Source: Flavobacterium sinopsychrotolerans
GTDB taxonomy: Bacteria > Bacteroidota > Bacteroidia > Flavobacteriales > Flavobacteriaceae
Direction: 5' to 3'
Length of the DNA stretch: 64,000 nt
Assembly: GCF_900110375.1 (NCBI RefSeq)
Contig: NZ_FODN01000001.1
Span: forward strand, 868,001-932,000
Both the position numbers and the translations under genes were made by a program. Shown here piece by piece: positions 37,522 through 46,492 of this stretch. The notes under the pieces are model-generated. The model was not told where the DNA came from. It saw only the letters and a list, made by a program, of their open reading frames with translations, and did not search any database. The first letter of the stretch is position 1. Each line of letters begins with the position of its first letter.

Positions 37522-38250
37522 TTATTCAATTTTTTCTAAAACAAATACATTATTGAAATAAGCTGTTTTATCAATTGGCAATATTAAACTGAAAAGCACT
37601 CCAAAAAAATTAAAAAAGATGATAAAAGGAGTTAGAAAAACCTGTCTTAAGTACTTATTTTCAGGGAGTATATTCTTTATGTAATTTAAATTGAACTGGA
37701 AAATAACTTCAATATAATTTCCTGTTTTAAAGTTTTCAATCACCTTGAAACCATTTTTTTGATACAAATGTTTTAAAGCAGGTGTTGTATACCTCGCAAA
37801 ATCATAGGGCATTTCATGTTCCTCCCACATAAAAGGAGTCGTTATTAAAGCCTTTCCGTTTTTCTTTAAAACTCTATTAAATTCCTTTAATAATTCGTCG
37901 ATATTAAAAACATGCTCTAAAACTTCGGTGCACAAAAGAGAATCGAACCGTTCATTTTCAAATGGAATTTCTTTTCCATCATAAAAATTATCTACTTCAT
38001 TGTAATTTTGTTCCCTTCCTTCAATCTTATAATCTACACCAATATATTCCTTTACATTTACAAATAGATTTTTATAAGGCTTCGTTCCACAACCAAAATC
38101 TAACAAAGAACCATTAAGTTTATCAGCATTATTTTTTATAGCACTTCGAATTGATTTCCGAATAAGAAAATTATAATTAATGAAAAAACCAATAATCCCG
38201 GGATGAAATTTTTCTTTCTTAATCTTTTGTTTGATGAGCTCTTTATACAT
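37522..38250 (-). CDS. Class I SAM-dependent methyltransferase
   Basis: 242 residues. Motif I LLDFGCGTKPYKNLF (near 50-64) and motif II/III regions FDSLLCTEVLEHV (near 103-115) bind S-adenosylmethionine. Two hydrophobic C-terminal segments (about 195-230) suggest membrane association. Set among glycan genes, it may methylate a sugar or a lipid-linked intermediate. The spacing to the upstream GT4 gene is only 16 bases. Confidence 0.88.
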   Translation of the reverse strand: MYKELIKQKIKKEKFHPGIIGFFINYNFLIRKSIRSAIKNNADKLNGSLLDFGCGTKPYKNLFVNVKEYIGVDYKIEGREQNYNEVDNFYDGKEIPFENERFDSLLCTEVLEHVFNIDELLKEFNRVLKKNGKALITTPFMWEEHEMPYDFARYTTPALKHLYQKNGFKVIENFKTGNYIEVIFQFNLNYIKNILPENKYLRQVFLTPFIIFFNFFGVLFSLILPIDKTAYFNNVFVLEKIE

Positions 38251-38266
38251 TAACTTTTTTTCAATA

Positions 38267-39382
38267 TTATTCTAAATAGATAGATTCCAGTTCAGAAATA
38301 TTTTCTTTAATATTATAGTTTTCGGAATACGAATTAAACGCATTTTTTGATAACTTATCCAATAATTCTTTATCACTCAATAGCTTCAAAATTTTACTTT
38401 TAAAACCTTTTAAATCCTCATTTTCAATAACAAATCCATTATAATTATCAATAATCAAATCTTTATTTCCATCGCAGTTAGTAACTACACAAGCTTTAGA
38501 TAGTGCCAAACTTTCAATAATAGAATATGGCATTCCCTCATATCTGGACGTTGAAATATAAAACTTAGAATGATTAATAATATAAAAAACGTCGGTTCTT
38601 TCTGTCCAATTTAAAAGTGTTACGTCATTGGCCATGTCTAACTCGTGAATGAACTTTTTAACGGATTCTAACTGGCCTGATACCGGGCCAACTCCCATTA
38701 CGATTAAATGAATTTTAGCTTCTTTATTAACTTCATGCATTACCCGTATCATTTGTTCAATATTTTTTTGATACGATGGACGACCAACGGTACAAATATA
38801 AGCTTCAGGCCACGTTTTAGGAATGGTTAAGGGTTGTATTTTAGTTATTGGCTCAATACAATTGTTGAATACTATTGCATTTTCTAGTTTATAACCAACG
38901 GCTTCAATAGCTCGCTTTTTTTCGGACGCTGATGTGGCAAGAAGTAGACTATTCCCATTGGCAAGAAGCTTTTCAATATTCAAAAAAAGGCTTCTTTTCA
39001 GACTATTTTGCGTACTTAAATAAGAGAAAGCGTGTGGCGTATAAATCACTTTTATTCCTAATAATCTTCCTGTAATTCGGCCTACAATTCCACCTTTAGC
39101 GCTGTGTGCGTGTATCAGATTTGGCTTTTCTTTTTTTAGAATCTTATACGTTTGAAATAATGATCTAATATCATAGAATATTGAAATATCTCTAAAAATA
39201 GAAACTTTATATTCTTTTATTGTATTCCCGTTTTTATCAAAAAAAGGTTTTTCCGTGTCTTTAGTTCCATGAATAATAATGTTTTCAAACGAATCAGTAT
39301 TCATATTTTCTAAAACAAGTCTCAAATACACATCGACTCCTCCTATAGAATGCAATAAATGAACTATCTTTTTTTTTGCCAT
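38267..39382 (-). CDS. Glycosyltransferase family 4
   Basis: 371 residues, GT-B fold. The donor-site motif SRYEGMPYSIIESLALSKACV (near 285-305; E-x7-E) is intact, as are N-terminal HLLHSIGGVDVYL and HAHSAKGG. It adds an unknown sugar in the polysaccharide assembly pathway. It is the first gene of the minus-strand stretch running to the sugar transferase; the 228-base gap upstream, shared with the divergent lipoprotein gene, should hold its promoter. Confidence 0.92.
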   Translation of the reverse strand: MAKKKIVHLLHSIGGVDVYLRLVLENMNTDSFENIIIHGTKDTEKPFFDKNGNTIKEYKVSIFRDISIFYDIRSLFQTYKILKKEKPNLIHAHSAKGGIVGRITGRLLGIKVIYTPHAFSYLSTQNSLKRSLFLNIEKLLANGNSLLLATSASEKKRAIEAVGYKLENAIVFNNCIEPITKIQPLTIPKTWPEAYICTVGRPSYQKNIEQMIRVMHEVNKEAKIHLIVMGVGPVSGQLESVKKFIHELDMANDVTLLNWTERTDVFYIINHSKFYISTSRYEGMPYSIIESLALSKACVVTNCDGNKDLIIDNYNGFVIENEDLKGFKSKILKLLSDKELLDKLSKNAFNSYSENYNIKENISELESIYLE

Positions 39383-39610
39383 TTTTTTGATGTAAAAGAA
39401 TAATAATCATTCGCTATTCTTTGCTCATTTAATAATATAAATCAAATGTATCACAAATTTAATAATTACAAAGTATTGATCTAAATTATTAAATGAGCAT
39501 CTATTTTAAAAAATATTCCTACTGTATATAACTTCTATTAAATTTCTTTGATTAAAAAAAATAACGATATTTACGGAAATTTTGATTTCTATCATTTAAA
39601 ATAAATTCAA

Positions 39611-39997
39611 ATGAAAAAAACGTTTATGATCGCGACTCTAGTTGCTTTATTTTCATTGTCTTGTAGAAACAAGAAAGAGGAAACGACACAGCAAGATACC
39701 ATTCAAGAGGTTGCGCCAAAAGCATCTAATGAAGTGAAAGTTGAAGTTACTGACTTTGACCGTTACGAAGGTAAAATTGTTTTGGGAACTAATGGTCAAT
39801 GGTATTTAATAAAAGAAGGGGTTCGCTGGAGAACTAATTCTATAGCCGCAACAGATGATTATATCAAAACACTACCTGCTGGGAAGGATTATGTTGTGAA
39901 AAATGTACCTATTGAAACATTACAACAATTTTCAGAAGTTGGAGAAATTTATCCAAATTTAGAATTTAGAAAAGATGTAATTAAAACCGCTAAATAA
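39611..39997 (+). CDS. Hypothetical lipoprotein, 128 residues
   Basis: Family not recognised. The signal ends in LFSLSC, a good lipobox (Cys18), followed by a charged Glu/Lys/Gln-rich linker (20-48) and a small globular domain rich in Tyr, Trp and Val (about 50-120). It stands alone on the plus strand between the two minus-strand parts of the polysaccharide locus, has a strong terminator overlapping its stop and so is probably a single-gene unit. Confidence 0.75.
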   Translation: MKKTFMIATLVALFSLSCRNKKEETTQQDTIQEVAPKASNEVKVEVTDFDRYEGKIVLGTNGQWYLIKEGVRWRTNSIAATDDYIKTLPAGKDYVVKNVPIETLQQFSEVGEIYPNLEFRKDVIKTAK

Positions 39998-40008
39998 GCG
40001 GTTTTTTT
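39983..40008 (+). terminator. Terminator overlapping a stop codon
   Basis: AAAACCGCT (39983-39991) pairs with AGCGGTTTT (39997-40005), followed by T-run. The TAA stop of the lipoprotein (39995-39997) lies in the loop and stem base. Confidence 0.9.
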
Positions 40009-40011
40009 GTG

Positions 40012-41319
40012 TCATTCTAAAAAAATATTATTCGCAACCCGCTTACTTTTTTGTTGAAGCCAATAACTGGCAAATATAGAAATCCATAATCCGCTAAAAA
40101 CAATTCCATCAAAACGAAGAAGGAAATCATCGGTAAGGTTTGAAATGAAAAACAAAAAAAAGAAAGAAAGTACAACTGCATTTTTCGTCTTAATTCCCAA
40201 ATAAGCAATAAATCCAATATAAAATAAGGCTACAATTGGTCCCAATATTCCAAATTTCAATAAATAATCTAAAAATTGATTGTGTGTTGGGAACTCATAT
40301 TTTGCAAGAAATATTTGATTCGTTTCTTTAAAATACTTTACTAATTCTATCTTTCCATCCGATGCTCCCACGCCAAAAGGAAGGTTTTTAAGGGATAATT
40401 CCCATGCTGATTTCCAGATGGATAATCGAGTTACAAAAGAACTGTACACGGCTATTTCCGGATGATCTATGGCGTCTAATTTCCCTACTTTATCCATATT
40501 CGAAAAAATCTGAGTCGAATATTTTTCTTTCATGAAAGGATTCTTTTGTATGAATAAAAATAAAACGGAGCCTATCAAAAGCAACATAACAATTGCTCTT
40601 TTGAAGATAATTTTAGAACTATCCCTTTTGGAAATTTGGAAATAGCCCACCACCATAAAACCAAACAAAGTACCTAATAATGCCATTCTGGTATTCACAT
40701 ATAAAACAAAAAAGAAAGAGCTGATAAAAAGCACTAAATCTCCTATTTTATACCATTTATTATAATTTGTTTTTGAAGTTTCTAGCAAAAAATAAAGATT
40801 AGAAAAAGCTACAAAAGCCAAGTGCATATTGAGAGCCGGTGCATGAATCCCAATACTATCCGAAAATACATAACCCATTTCCCAAAGATGAATCCCATTA
40901 AGATATTTAAAGAAATGCTCCGGATACAACACTATAAAACGCACAAAAAAGAATACCATGATAAGTGTTGTACCAATACAATAGGCTTTCAATATTTTAA
41001 GAAATTGGATCCGTTGATAATTTCCAATTATAAATATTGGGAAAAAAAGTAATGAAAGACTTTTTTCGAGTGATTTTAAACCAATAGCATAAGAATCATT
41101 ATTTCCAAAAAACAACATTTCCATCAAAAACGGAGCTGCTATTACTATCATAATTGGTAGTTGGCTTTTTGAAATCTTTAGTTTTTTAAAAAACAATAAA
41201 TTGAAAACTACAAAAACTATCAGGAAAACTGTACATAGTTTTCTGAAAATTAATGTAATCGCAATTAAAAACAATAATAAATTAAATACTTGGTTGAATC
41301 TCTTTTCTGAAATTTTCAT
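40012..41319 (-). CDS. O-antigen ligase/polymerase-like membrane protein
   Basis: About 435 residues with ten to twelve membrane spans and one long periplasmic loop (near 255-325, QKNPFMKEKYSTQIFSN to THNQFLDYLLKFG). The loop plus HNQFLDYLLKFGILG is the Wzy_C/WaaL pattern, found in O-antigen ligases and Wzy polymerases. The ATG at 41319 (MKISEKRFN) is chosen over an upstream TTG at 41331. It overlaps the stop region of the preceding gene by 38 bases, which couples the two. Ligase or polymerase role cannot be told apart here. Confidence 0.83.
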   Translation of the reverse strand: MKISEKRFNQVFNLLLFLIAITLIFRKLCTVFLIVFVVFNLLFFKKLKISKSQLPIMIVIAAPFLMEMLFFGNNDSYAIGLKSLEKSLSLLFFPIFIIGNYQRIQFLKILKAYCIGTTLIMVFFFVRFIVLYPEHFFKYLNGIHLWEMGYVFSDSIGIHAPALNMHLAFVAFSNLYFLLETSKTNYNKWYKIGDLVLFISSFFFVLYVNTRMALLGTLFGFMVVGYFQISKRDSSKIIFKRAIVMLLLIGSVLFLFIQKNPFMKEKYSTQIFSNMDKVGKLDAIDHPEIAVYSSFVTRLSIWKSAWELSLKNLPFGVGASDGKIELVKYFKETNQIFLAKYEFPTHNQFLDYLLKFGILGPIVALFYIGFIAYLGIKTKNAVVLSFFFLFFISNLTDDFLLRFDGIVFSGLWISIFASYWLQQKSKRVANNIFLE

Positions 41320-42352
41320 AATACAATGCAAAATATATTAAAGGGAAAAGGCCTATTTTATGTCTAATTGAAGTACCTAAATCAGGTTCAAAAATACCTT
41401 GAACTATAAAATAAGCGAACAAAATTAGTAATATCCACAACTCCAGTTGATATTGTTTTCTATTTTTTAAACATCGAGAAAACCGAACAAATAAAATATA
41501 AAAAATCAATAATTGCCATACAACAAAGGCTAGAACTTGAGGAGATAAAATATGTTTAATAGCTTCGACTATAGGTACATTTACCGCCATAAAACCATAA
41601 ACAATACCAAACGCTTCGCCATACCAGGTATCTTGTGATATTGGCGAAACAATAGCCGTATTTATATTGTTTTTATTAATCTTATTCATGACATAATTTT
41701 CCCTAGTTAGTTTAGAAATATACTCTCCTCTTACAACTCCATGACTCAGTGATAAAAAAATGGCAATTAGTAATCCATAAAAAATAGTAGAAAATGTTTT
41801 ATTCTCAAATTTGATAAACGATATTACATACATCCCAATTGCAAATATTGGCATCAATAAGTAATAGGGCCTGAAAAACGAGAAACAAGCGATTAAAATC
41901 AATGAAAAAATAATTTTGAATCTTGGTTTTTTATTGGACTGAAATATAAAAGGAATGGTACAAAACATTACAAAAGTTATAAATTCCTTAGTTGGCATAG
42001 ACATATATATCCCTGTGAGAAGAAGAGCAACATACACTAAACCATTCTTTACATTTAACTTATGGAAGTTTGAAGGCACTCCAATTTTATATAAGATGTA
42101 GGTTACTATAGGAAATTGAATTAGGGCAATAACAAAAAAAGGAAAATGTCGCATACCAGTAAGCTTATAAAACATGATGGCAAACGGATAACTGCCAAAC
42201 CAGCCTATTTCATGGTGTTTGTCAAATACAATTATTACAGTATCGTTAAAATATCTTTCCGGTAAAATATAAGGCGTCAAAAAGGCTATGATTAAATTGC
42301 AAAAAAACAACCCTATAAATACCACTTTGTTTTTTTTTATTAGTGTTTTCAT
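41282..42352 (-). CDS. Wzy/EpsG-like polysaccharide membrane protein
   Basis: 356 residues with about ten membrane spans; no soluble domain. Start at ATG 42352; the TTG just before it adds one residue only. The C-terminal FEPDLGTSIRHKIGLFPLIYFAL resembles the end of O-antigen polymerases, where an Arg-His-Lys patch faces the periplasm. With the ligase-like gene downstream it makes a pair, one of which may polymerise repeat units. The gap to the upstream flippase gene is 76 bases. Confidence 0.68.
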   Translation of the reverse strand: MKTLIKKNKVVFIGLFFCNLIIAFLTPYILPERYFNDTVIIVFDKHHEIGWFGSYPFAIMFYKLTGMRHFPFFVIALIQFPIVTYILYKIGVPSNFHKLNVKNGLVYVALLLTGIYMSMPTKEFITFVMFCTIPFIFQSNKKPRFKIIFSLILIACFSFFRPYYLLMPIFAIGMYVISFIKFENKTFSTIFYGLLIAIFLSLSHGVVRGEYISKLTRENYVMNKINKNNINTAIVSPISQDTWYGEAFGIVYGFMAVNVPIVEAIKHILSPQVLAFVVWQLLIFYILFVRFSRCLKNRKQYQLELWILLILFAYFIVQGIFEPDLGTSIRHKIGLFPLIYFALYYENFRKEIQPSI

Positions 42353-42428
42353 CAATGCTTTTTATAGAAAAACCTTATTTTATCCGTGAATAATTATATT
42401 AAAATGGGTATTATTTCTCCTTCTTATT

Positions 42429-43733
42429 TTAATGAAATAAAATTAATAACTTATCTTTTTTATAAACAATTATTGCTGTAACTATATTCCAAAAAAGTAA
42501 ACTTGAAACAAAAGCAATTGCTGCTCCAGTCATAGAATACTCCGGAATTAATATAATGTTTAGAATTAAATTGACTAATACCGCAAAAATTAAAACGATT
42601 TGGAAAATACTTTGTCTTCCTGTCATATTCAAATATATAGCTGATACTCCAAAAAAAGAAGCAAACAACTGACCCACCATTAATATCAAAAGCGCTTGTT
42701 TACTTTGTGTATAATTTTCTCCAAAGAAATATAAAATATTTTCGGAAAACAAACAAACAAATAAAACAACCGGTACTGTTAGAAAAACAATCATTCTGGC
42801 GCTTTGTTTCAACGTTTTTAATAGTTCCTTTTTATTATTGTCTGTGTAAAGTTGTGCGATTTTTAAAGAAACAGAAATATACACCGAATTATTAATCATA
42901 AACAAAATCGAAACTAACTTCATTGCAATGGCATAATAGGCTACCGTTTCATCTCCTTTAAATTTTTTTAAAAAGACTATATCAAAAGTCATCATCAAAA
43001 AAACAGCTAAATTACTTATAGCCATAGGATATGATTTGTGAGCAATAAAGGAGTACGAAAAAGGATTCGTGTCACTTGGTAGTATTGAATCGTCTTTTTG
43101 TTTTTTGAAAAGCCGAAAAATAATAATCGTTGTTATAATCGAAAGCGCTACAAATCCTATCAAAAAAGTATCTACCAAATAGGTTTCCTGGTGATAATAA
43201 AACAATACAATAGCACCAAAAATAACAGAAACATACTTAAAAGTATTTCTAAATAATTCAGCAATATAAATTTTATCTAATGCTCGAATTGTTTCAGTGT
43301 TAAACAAGGTTATGGAATAAAAAAACAAAGCAATAATTGCCTTGGTCATCAAAACATAAGTACTTTTATCGTTGAAAAATAAATTAATACTGTTTCGACC
43401 AATACCAAAAAAAATAAGCAATACCAGTAAACACAATACAAAAATAAGTAAAACAATTTTTTTATAAATCATCTTTAATTTTTGGATTTCATTTTTGCTT
43501 TTTAAAATCCCCGTAAAATATAATATAGATTGATCCGTGCCGAGAACACAAATACTGCTTAATACTAATAAAACTATTCTTATAAAGTCGAATTGACCAA
43601 TGATTTTCGGGTCGTAATTATGCGTTAAAAACAATGAAAATCCAAAAAGGGTAACTACACCTATAATTCTTAAGAACATCGTTTTTAAACTCTGTAAAAC
43701 AAATGGATTTTTTTTTATTTTATTGAAACCCAT
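42429..43733 (-). CDS. Wzx-type oligosaccharide flippase
   Basis: 434 residues with about twelve to fourteen membrane spans in the MOP/MATE-like pattern (LQSLKTMFLRIIGVVTLFGFSLFL at the start). It should move undecaprenyl-linked repeat units to the periplasm for the neighbouring polymerase and ligase-like proteins. It lies 47 bases after the Wzz-like gene on the same strand. A second, distinct flippase is at 5740-7206. Confidence 0.85.
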   Translation of the reverse strand: MGFNKIKKNPFVLQSLKTMFLRIIGVVTLFGFSLFLTHNYDPKIIGQFDFIRIVLLVLSSICVLGTDQSILYFTGILKSKNEIQKLKMIYKKIVLLIFVLCLLVLLIFFGIGRNSINLFFNDKSTYVLMTKAIIALFFYSITLFNTETIRALDKIYIAELFRNTFKYVSVIFGAIVLFYYHQETYLVDTFLIGFVALSIITTIIIFRLFKKQKDDSILPSDTNPFSYSFIAHKSYPMAISNLAVFLMMTFDIVFLKKFKGDETVAYYAIAMKLVSILFMINNSVYISVSLKIAQLYTDNNKKELLKTLKQSARMIVFLTVPVVLFVCLFSENILYFFGENYTQSKQALLILMVGQLFASFFGVSAIYLNMTGRQSIFQIVLIFAVLVNLILNIILIPEYSMTGAAIAFVSSLLFWNIVTAIIVYKKDKLLILFH

Positions 43734-43780
43734 ATTGATTTTTTTTTCAAAATTTCAGGAATTTGTATTTGTCGAATTAA

Positions 43781-44767
43781 CTAAATCATTTTTGATTTTT
43801 TCATTTGATTTTTGTAATAACCTAAAAATAAATGAATTAAAATAAATGAAAGCAAAAATAAAATAGGCAAAACCAATTTTAACTTTCCATTCACTGAGTT
43901 CGTATTTTCAATATTTAATGTTGAACTATTGTCTTTGATAATTTTATCTAATCCTACTAATCCTACTCTATGAATTCCTTGTTCATTAATTAAAGTCTCT
44001 TTCGTTTTAATAACATCGTTAAGTTGCGTGTTCTCATTATAATAAACCAATTTATCACTTTTTTGAGCGCCATTTACCATATTAGAAAATCCATTCAAAA
44101 CACCATTTATTTGTGAAATAATAGTGTCATTTTGAATCATCTTCATACGAACATTATTTACCGTTTCTTTTTGGATTTTTTTATAGTAATCCGTTTCGTT
44201 TAAATAATTTAAAATAGGTTGAACAGTACCGGTATTGTTTGTTTGGTTTTTAGTTTTGAAAGTAATCGTATGTAAGGTATAATTCTTACTTGTTAAATTA
44301 TCTTCGAGGATTTTTTTTATATCTCCACCCTCTGCCATTAACTTGATTAATTCGAAGTTCTCTTTCTTGTTTTCAATGAATTTATAAACGTCCGTTATGG
44401 GTTTAATTGCAATTTCAATTATTTCTTTAGGTTTTTTTATCCCTACAATTTCTTTAAGAAAAACGGTATCCCTCTCTTTAATTTTAGATTCAATCAAATC
44501 AATTTTTGAATATAAATAATCAGTGCTTTCAAAATTTGGAGTAACTATAATTTGATGATCATAGGTTTTTTTTGTCACATCTAAATAAAACCCTAACCCA
44601 ACTCCAATTACCAACAAAATCAAAATTACAATCGCATTTTTTACAAAAAACTGAATACATTTAAATAAAAAAGTATTAATCCAATCAAATAATTTTCCTA
44701 TTTTTTGAAAAATTTGCGACAAATCAATTTCTTGATCCTCTTGGTTATTGGGTTGGTTATTGTTCAT
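43781..44767 (-). CDS. Wzz-like chain-length/polysaccharide co-polymerase protein
   Basis: 328 residues with one membrane span near 45-67 (NAIVILILLVIGVGLGFYL) and another near 297-318, flanking a periplasmic helical domain. This topology is that of Wzz-type co-polymerases, which set glycan length together with Wzy. Sequence similarity to Wzz is low; the assignment rests on topology and position next to Wzx and Wzy-like genes. No tyrosine-kinase domain is fused. Nine bases separate it from the upstream DUF6909 gene. Confidence 0.7.
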   Translation of the reverse strand: MNNNQPNNQEDQEIDLSQIFQKIGKLFDWINTFLFKCIQFFVKNAIVILILLVIGVGLGFYLDVTKKTYDHQIIVTPNFESTDYLYSKIDLIESKIKERDTVFLKEIVGIKKPKEIIEIAIKPITDVYKFIENKKENFELIKLMAEGGDIKKILEDNLTSKNYTLHTITFKTKNQTNNTGTVQPILNYLNETDYYKKIQKETVNNVRMKMIQNDTIISQINGVLNGFSNMVNGAQKSDKLVYYNENTQLNDVIKTKETLINEQGIHRVGLVGLDKIIKDNSSTLNIENTNSVNGKLKLVLPILFLLSFILIHLFLGYYKNQMKKSKMI

Positions 44768-44776
44768 CCTATGTTT

Positions 44777-46456
44777 TTATTTTACGTTGAAAATTTGTTC
44801 CAATATTTTAATTGTAATCAAATAAGTAGGTTTTACACCTGTTGTTCCCAATCCGCCTGAAGCTAATGTACTTCCGGTTTCCAAAGGATTATCAGAGGCA
44901 TAATACGCATATCTTACTTTGACATCATGTGGAACACTCTTTCTGATTTTAGAAGCGGATTGAATCGCTTTTTGGTAATAAGAACCTTCCATTTCCAATC
45001 CGATAATTCCCCAAGTCGATTCATGGAAAAACTTCAATAAATCTCGGTTTTGCAATGAAGTTCCCAAAACGGTAACCATTGGACCTGCAAAAACGGCAAT
45101 ATCATTTCCTTCAAACATATCAGCAGTCAATTCATTTTCGAAAAAATAATTATCCGCCGTTCCTTCATTAATGTGTGCATTCGGAATCATGATATCTCCT
45201 TTTCCACCTTCCAAAATTCCCGCTTTCCCCATGATAGAAACCGATTCCACATTCAATAAGGTGTCTTTTTTAAATGGTTTCAAAAGCTCATCAATGGTTT
45301 CATACGCTTGTTCTCCAAACGCATAATCCATAACAATCAATACTGGTTCTTTATCACCGATATTCGCCTTAGGAAAAGACGTTTTTGCCCAATCAATTTT
45401 TGCGGTATCAAAAATCTGCACATCGATATTTGTTCCTGATGTATCCGGTAAGGAAATCATTCCGCATTTCAACGCAACTTCTTCCACTTGATTTCGAACC
45501 GCATTGGCACCGGACTTACTCAATTCCTCATAAATGAAGAAATCCGATTTATCTTTGAACTTGGTTTTCAAAACTTCCGTTGCAAAAATAGAATTCATCA
45601 CACTGTGCATATTGGCACTGATTACGTGAATTGGACGGTCTAAAAGTTGGTTTTCTTTCAAAACTTCCTTGATATTAGTAGCCCATATTTCCCCATGAAT
45701 GTGGTGTCCCAATCGTTCTCTCAAAATAGGACTGAAAGTGATTGTTCTCTTATTATCGTCTACAATTTCTTCTATGGCGAGTTTCCCCAACCAAAAGATG
45801 ACATGCAAGAAACGATCTGGTGCAGCAGCTGAACCAAAAGCGTCATAAATATCCAATACTTCTTCAAATGTTCTTCCCAGAATATTGGCAGCGTGTGAAA
45901 TGGCTTTCTCTTTTTCTATCTGAGTCAGTTTCTTCTTTTGGGAAACCGCTTGTTCCAGTTTGAACCAGTCGCGGGAAACCTCACCGGCATCATCCAGTAA
46001 AACCCTGTTTCTAATTTTGTGTGATTCGATGAAAATAAAGGTCAAATGCGTCAGAATATCATAAATATCAGAACGTCCTCTTGTAATCTCCACATTCATT
46101 TGTTCCTCATCGATGCGGTAACAATTACGACGTCTTTTTGGCGGTACAATCGCCTGAAAATGCGATTTAGAATACCCTTCATCCGATGTTAAATTGATAA
46201 ATCTACATTCTTCAATTCCTACCGGAAGACGTTCAATTACATATAAAAGTCCGTTCAATTCTACTTTTTCTTCAGCAATATTTCCATAAATTTCTGGTCG
46301 CAGTGCTAACAATGCTTCGCGCAGCGTATCACCTGAAATTCCCATAGGTTTGTAAAATCCCCTGTTAAAAAGGTGACGCATCGTAATGTACATTTTTTCA
46401 ATTGCTGCCGATGATTCTTGCGCTCTGGAGCGTGATATATTTTTTGTTTCTTTCAT
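44777..46456 (-). CDS. DUF6909 protein with a phosphorylase-like C-terminal half
   Basis: 559 residues, no signal peptide or membrane span. I take it as DUF6909, a Bacteroidota family of unknown function. Residues 1-250 are helical and basic. From about 275 on, the order of motifs resembles the nucleoside phosphorylase/nucleosidase superfamily: MGKAGILEGGKGDIMIPN (near 420), GPMVTVLGTS (near 465), GLEMEGSYYQKA (near 497) and SDNPLETG (near 525). The EMEG glutamate is the ribose-binding residue in that superfamily. A glycosidic-bond activity is therefore an inference worth testing. It is nine bases upstream of the Wzz-like gene and 36 bases after the GH3-like gene. Confidence 0.75.
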   Translation of the reverse strand: MKETKNISRSRAQESSAAIEKMYITMRHLFNRGFYKPMGISGDTLREALLALRPEIYGNIAEEKVELNGLLYVIERLPVGIEECRFINLTSDEGYSKSHFQAIVPPKRRRNCYRIDEEQMNVEITRGRSDIYDILTHLTFIFIESHKIRNRVLLDDAGEVSRDWFKLEQAVSQKKKLTQIEKEKAISHAANILGRTFEEVLDIYDAFGSAAAPDRFLHVIFWLGKLAIEEIVDDNKRTITFSPILRERLGHHIHGEIWATNIKEVLKENQLLDRPIHVISANMHSVMNSIFATEVLKTKFKDKSDFFIYEELSKSGANAVRNQVEEVALKCGMISLPDTSGTNIDVQIFDTAKIDWAKTSFPKANIGDKEPVLIVMDYAFGEQAYETIDELLKPFKKDTLLNVESVSIMGKAGILEGGKGDIMIPNAHINEGTADNYFFENELTADMFEGNDIAVFAGPMVTVLGTSLQNRDLLKFFHESTWGIIGLEMEGSYYQKAIQSASKIRKSVPHDVKVRYAYYASDNPLETGSTLASGGLGTTGVKPTYLITIKILEQIFNVK

Positions 46457-46492
46457 TTTCTGCTTATTTTCTAACCTTCAAAGGTAAGACAT

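Noticed and set aside
31295..44767. Polysaccharide locus as a newly acquired island
   Set aside because: No insertion sequences or flanking repeats seen, and base composition looks like the rest of the window; transfer is possible but not shown.
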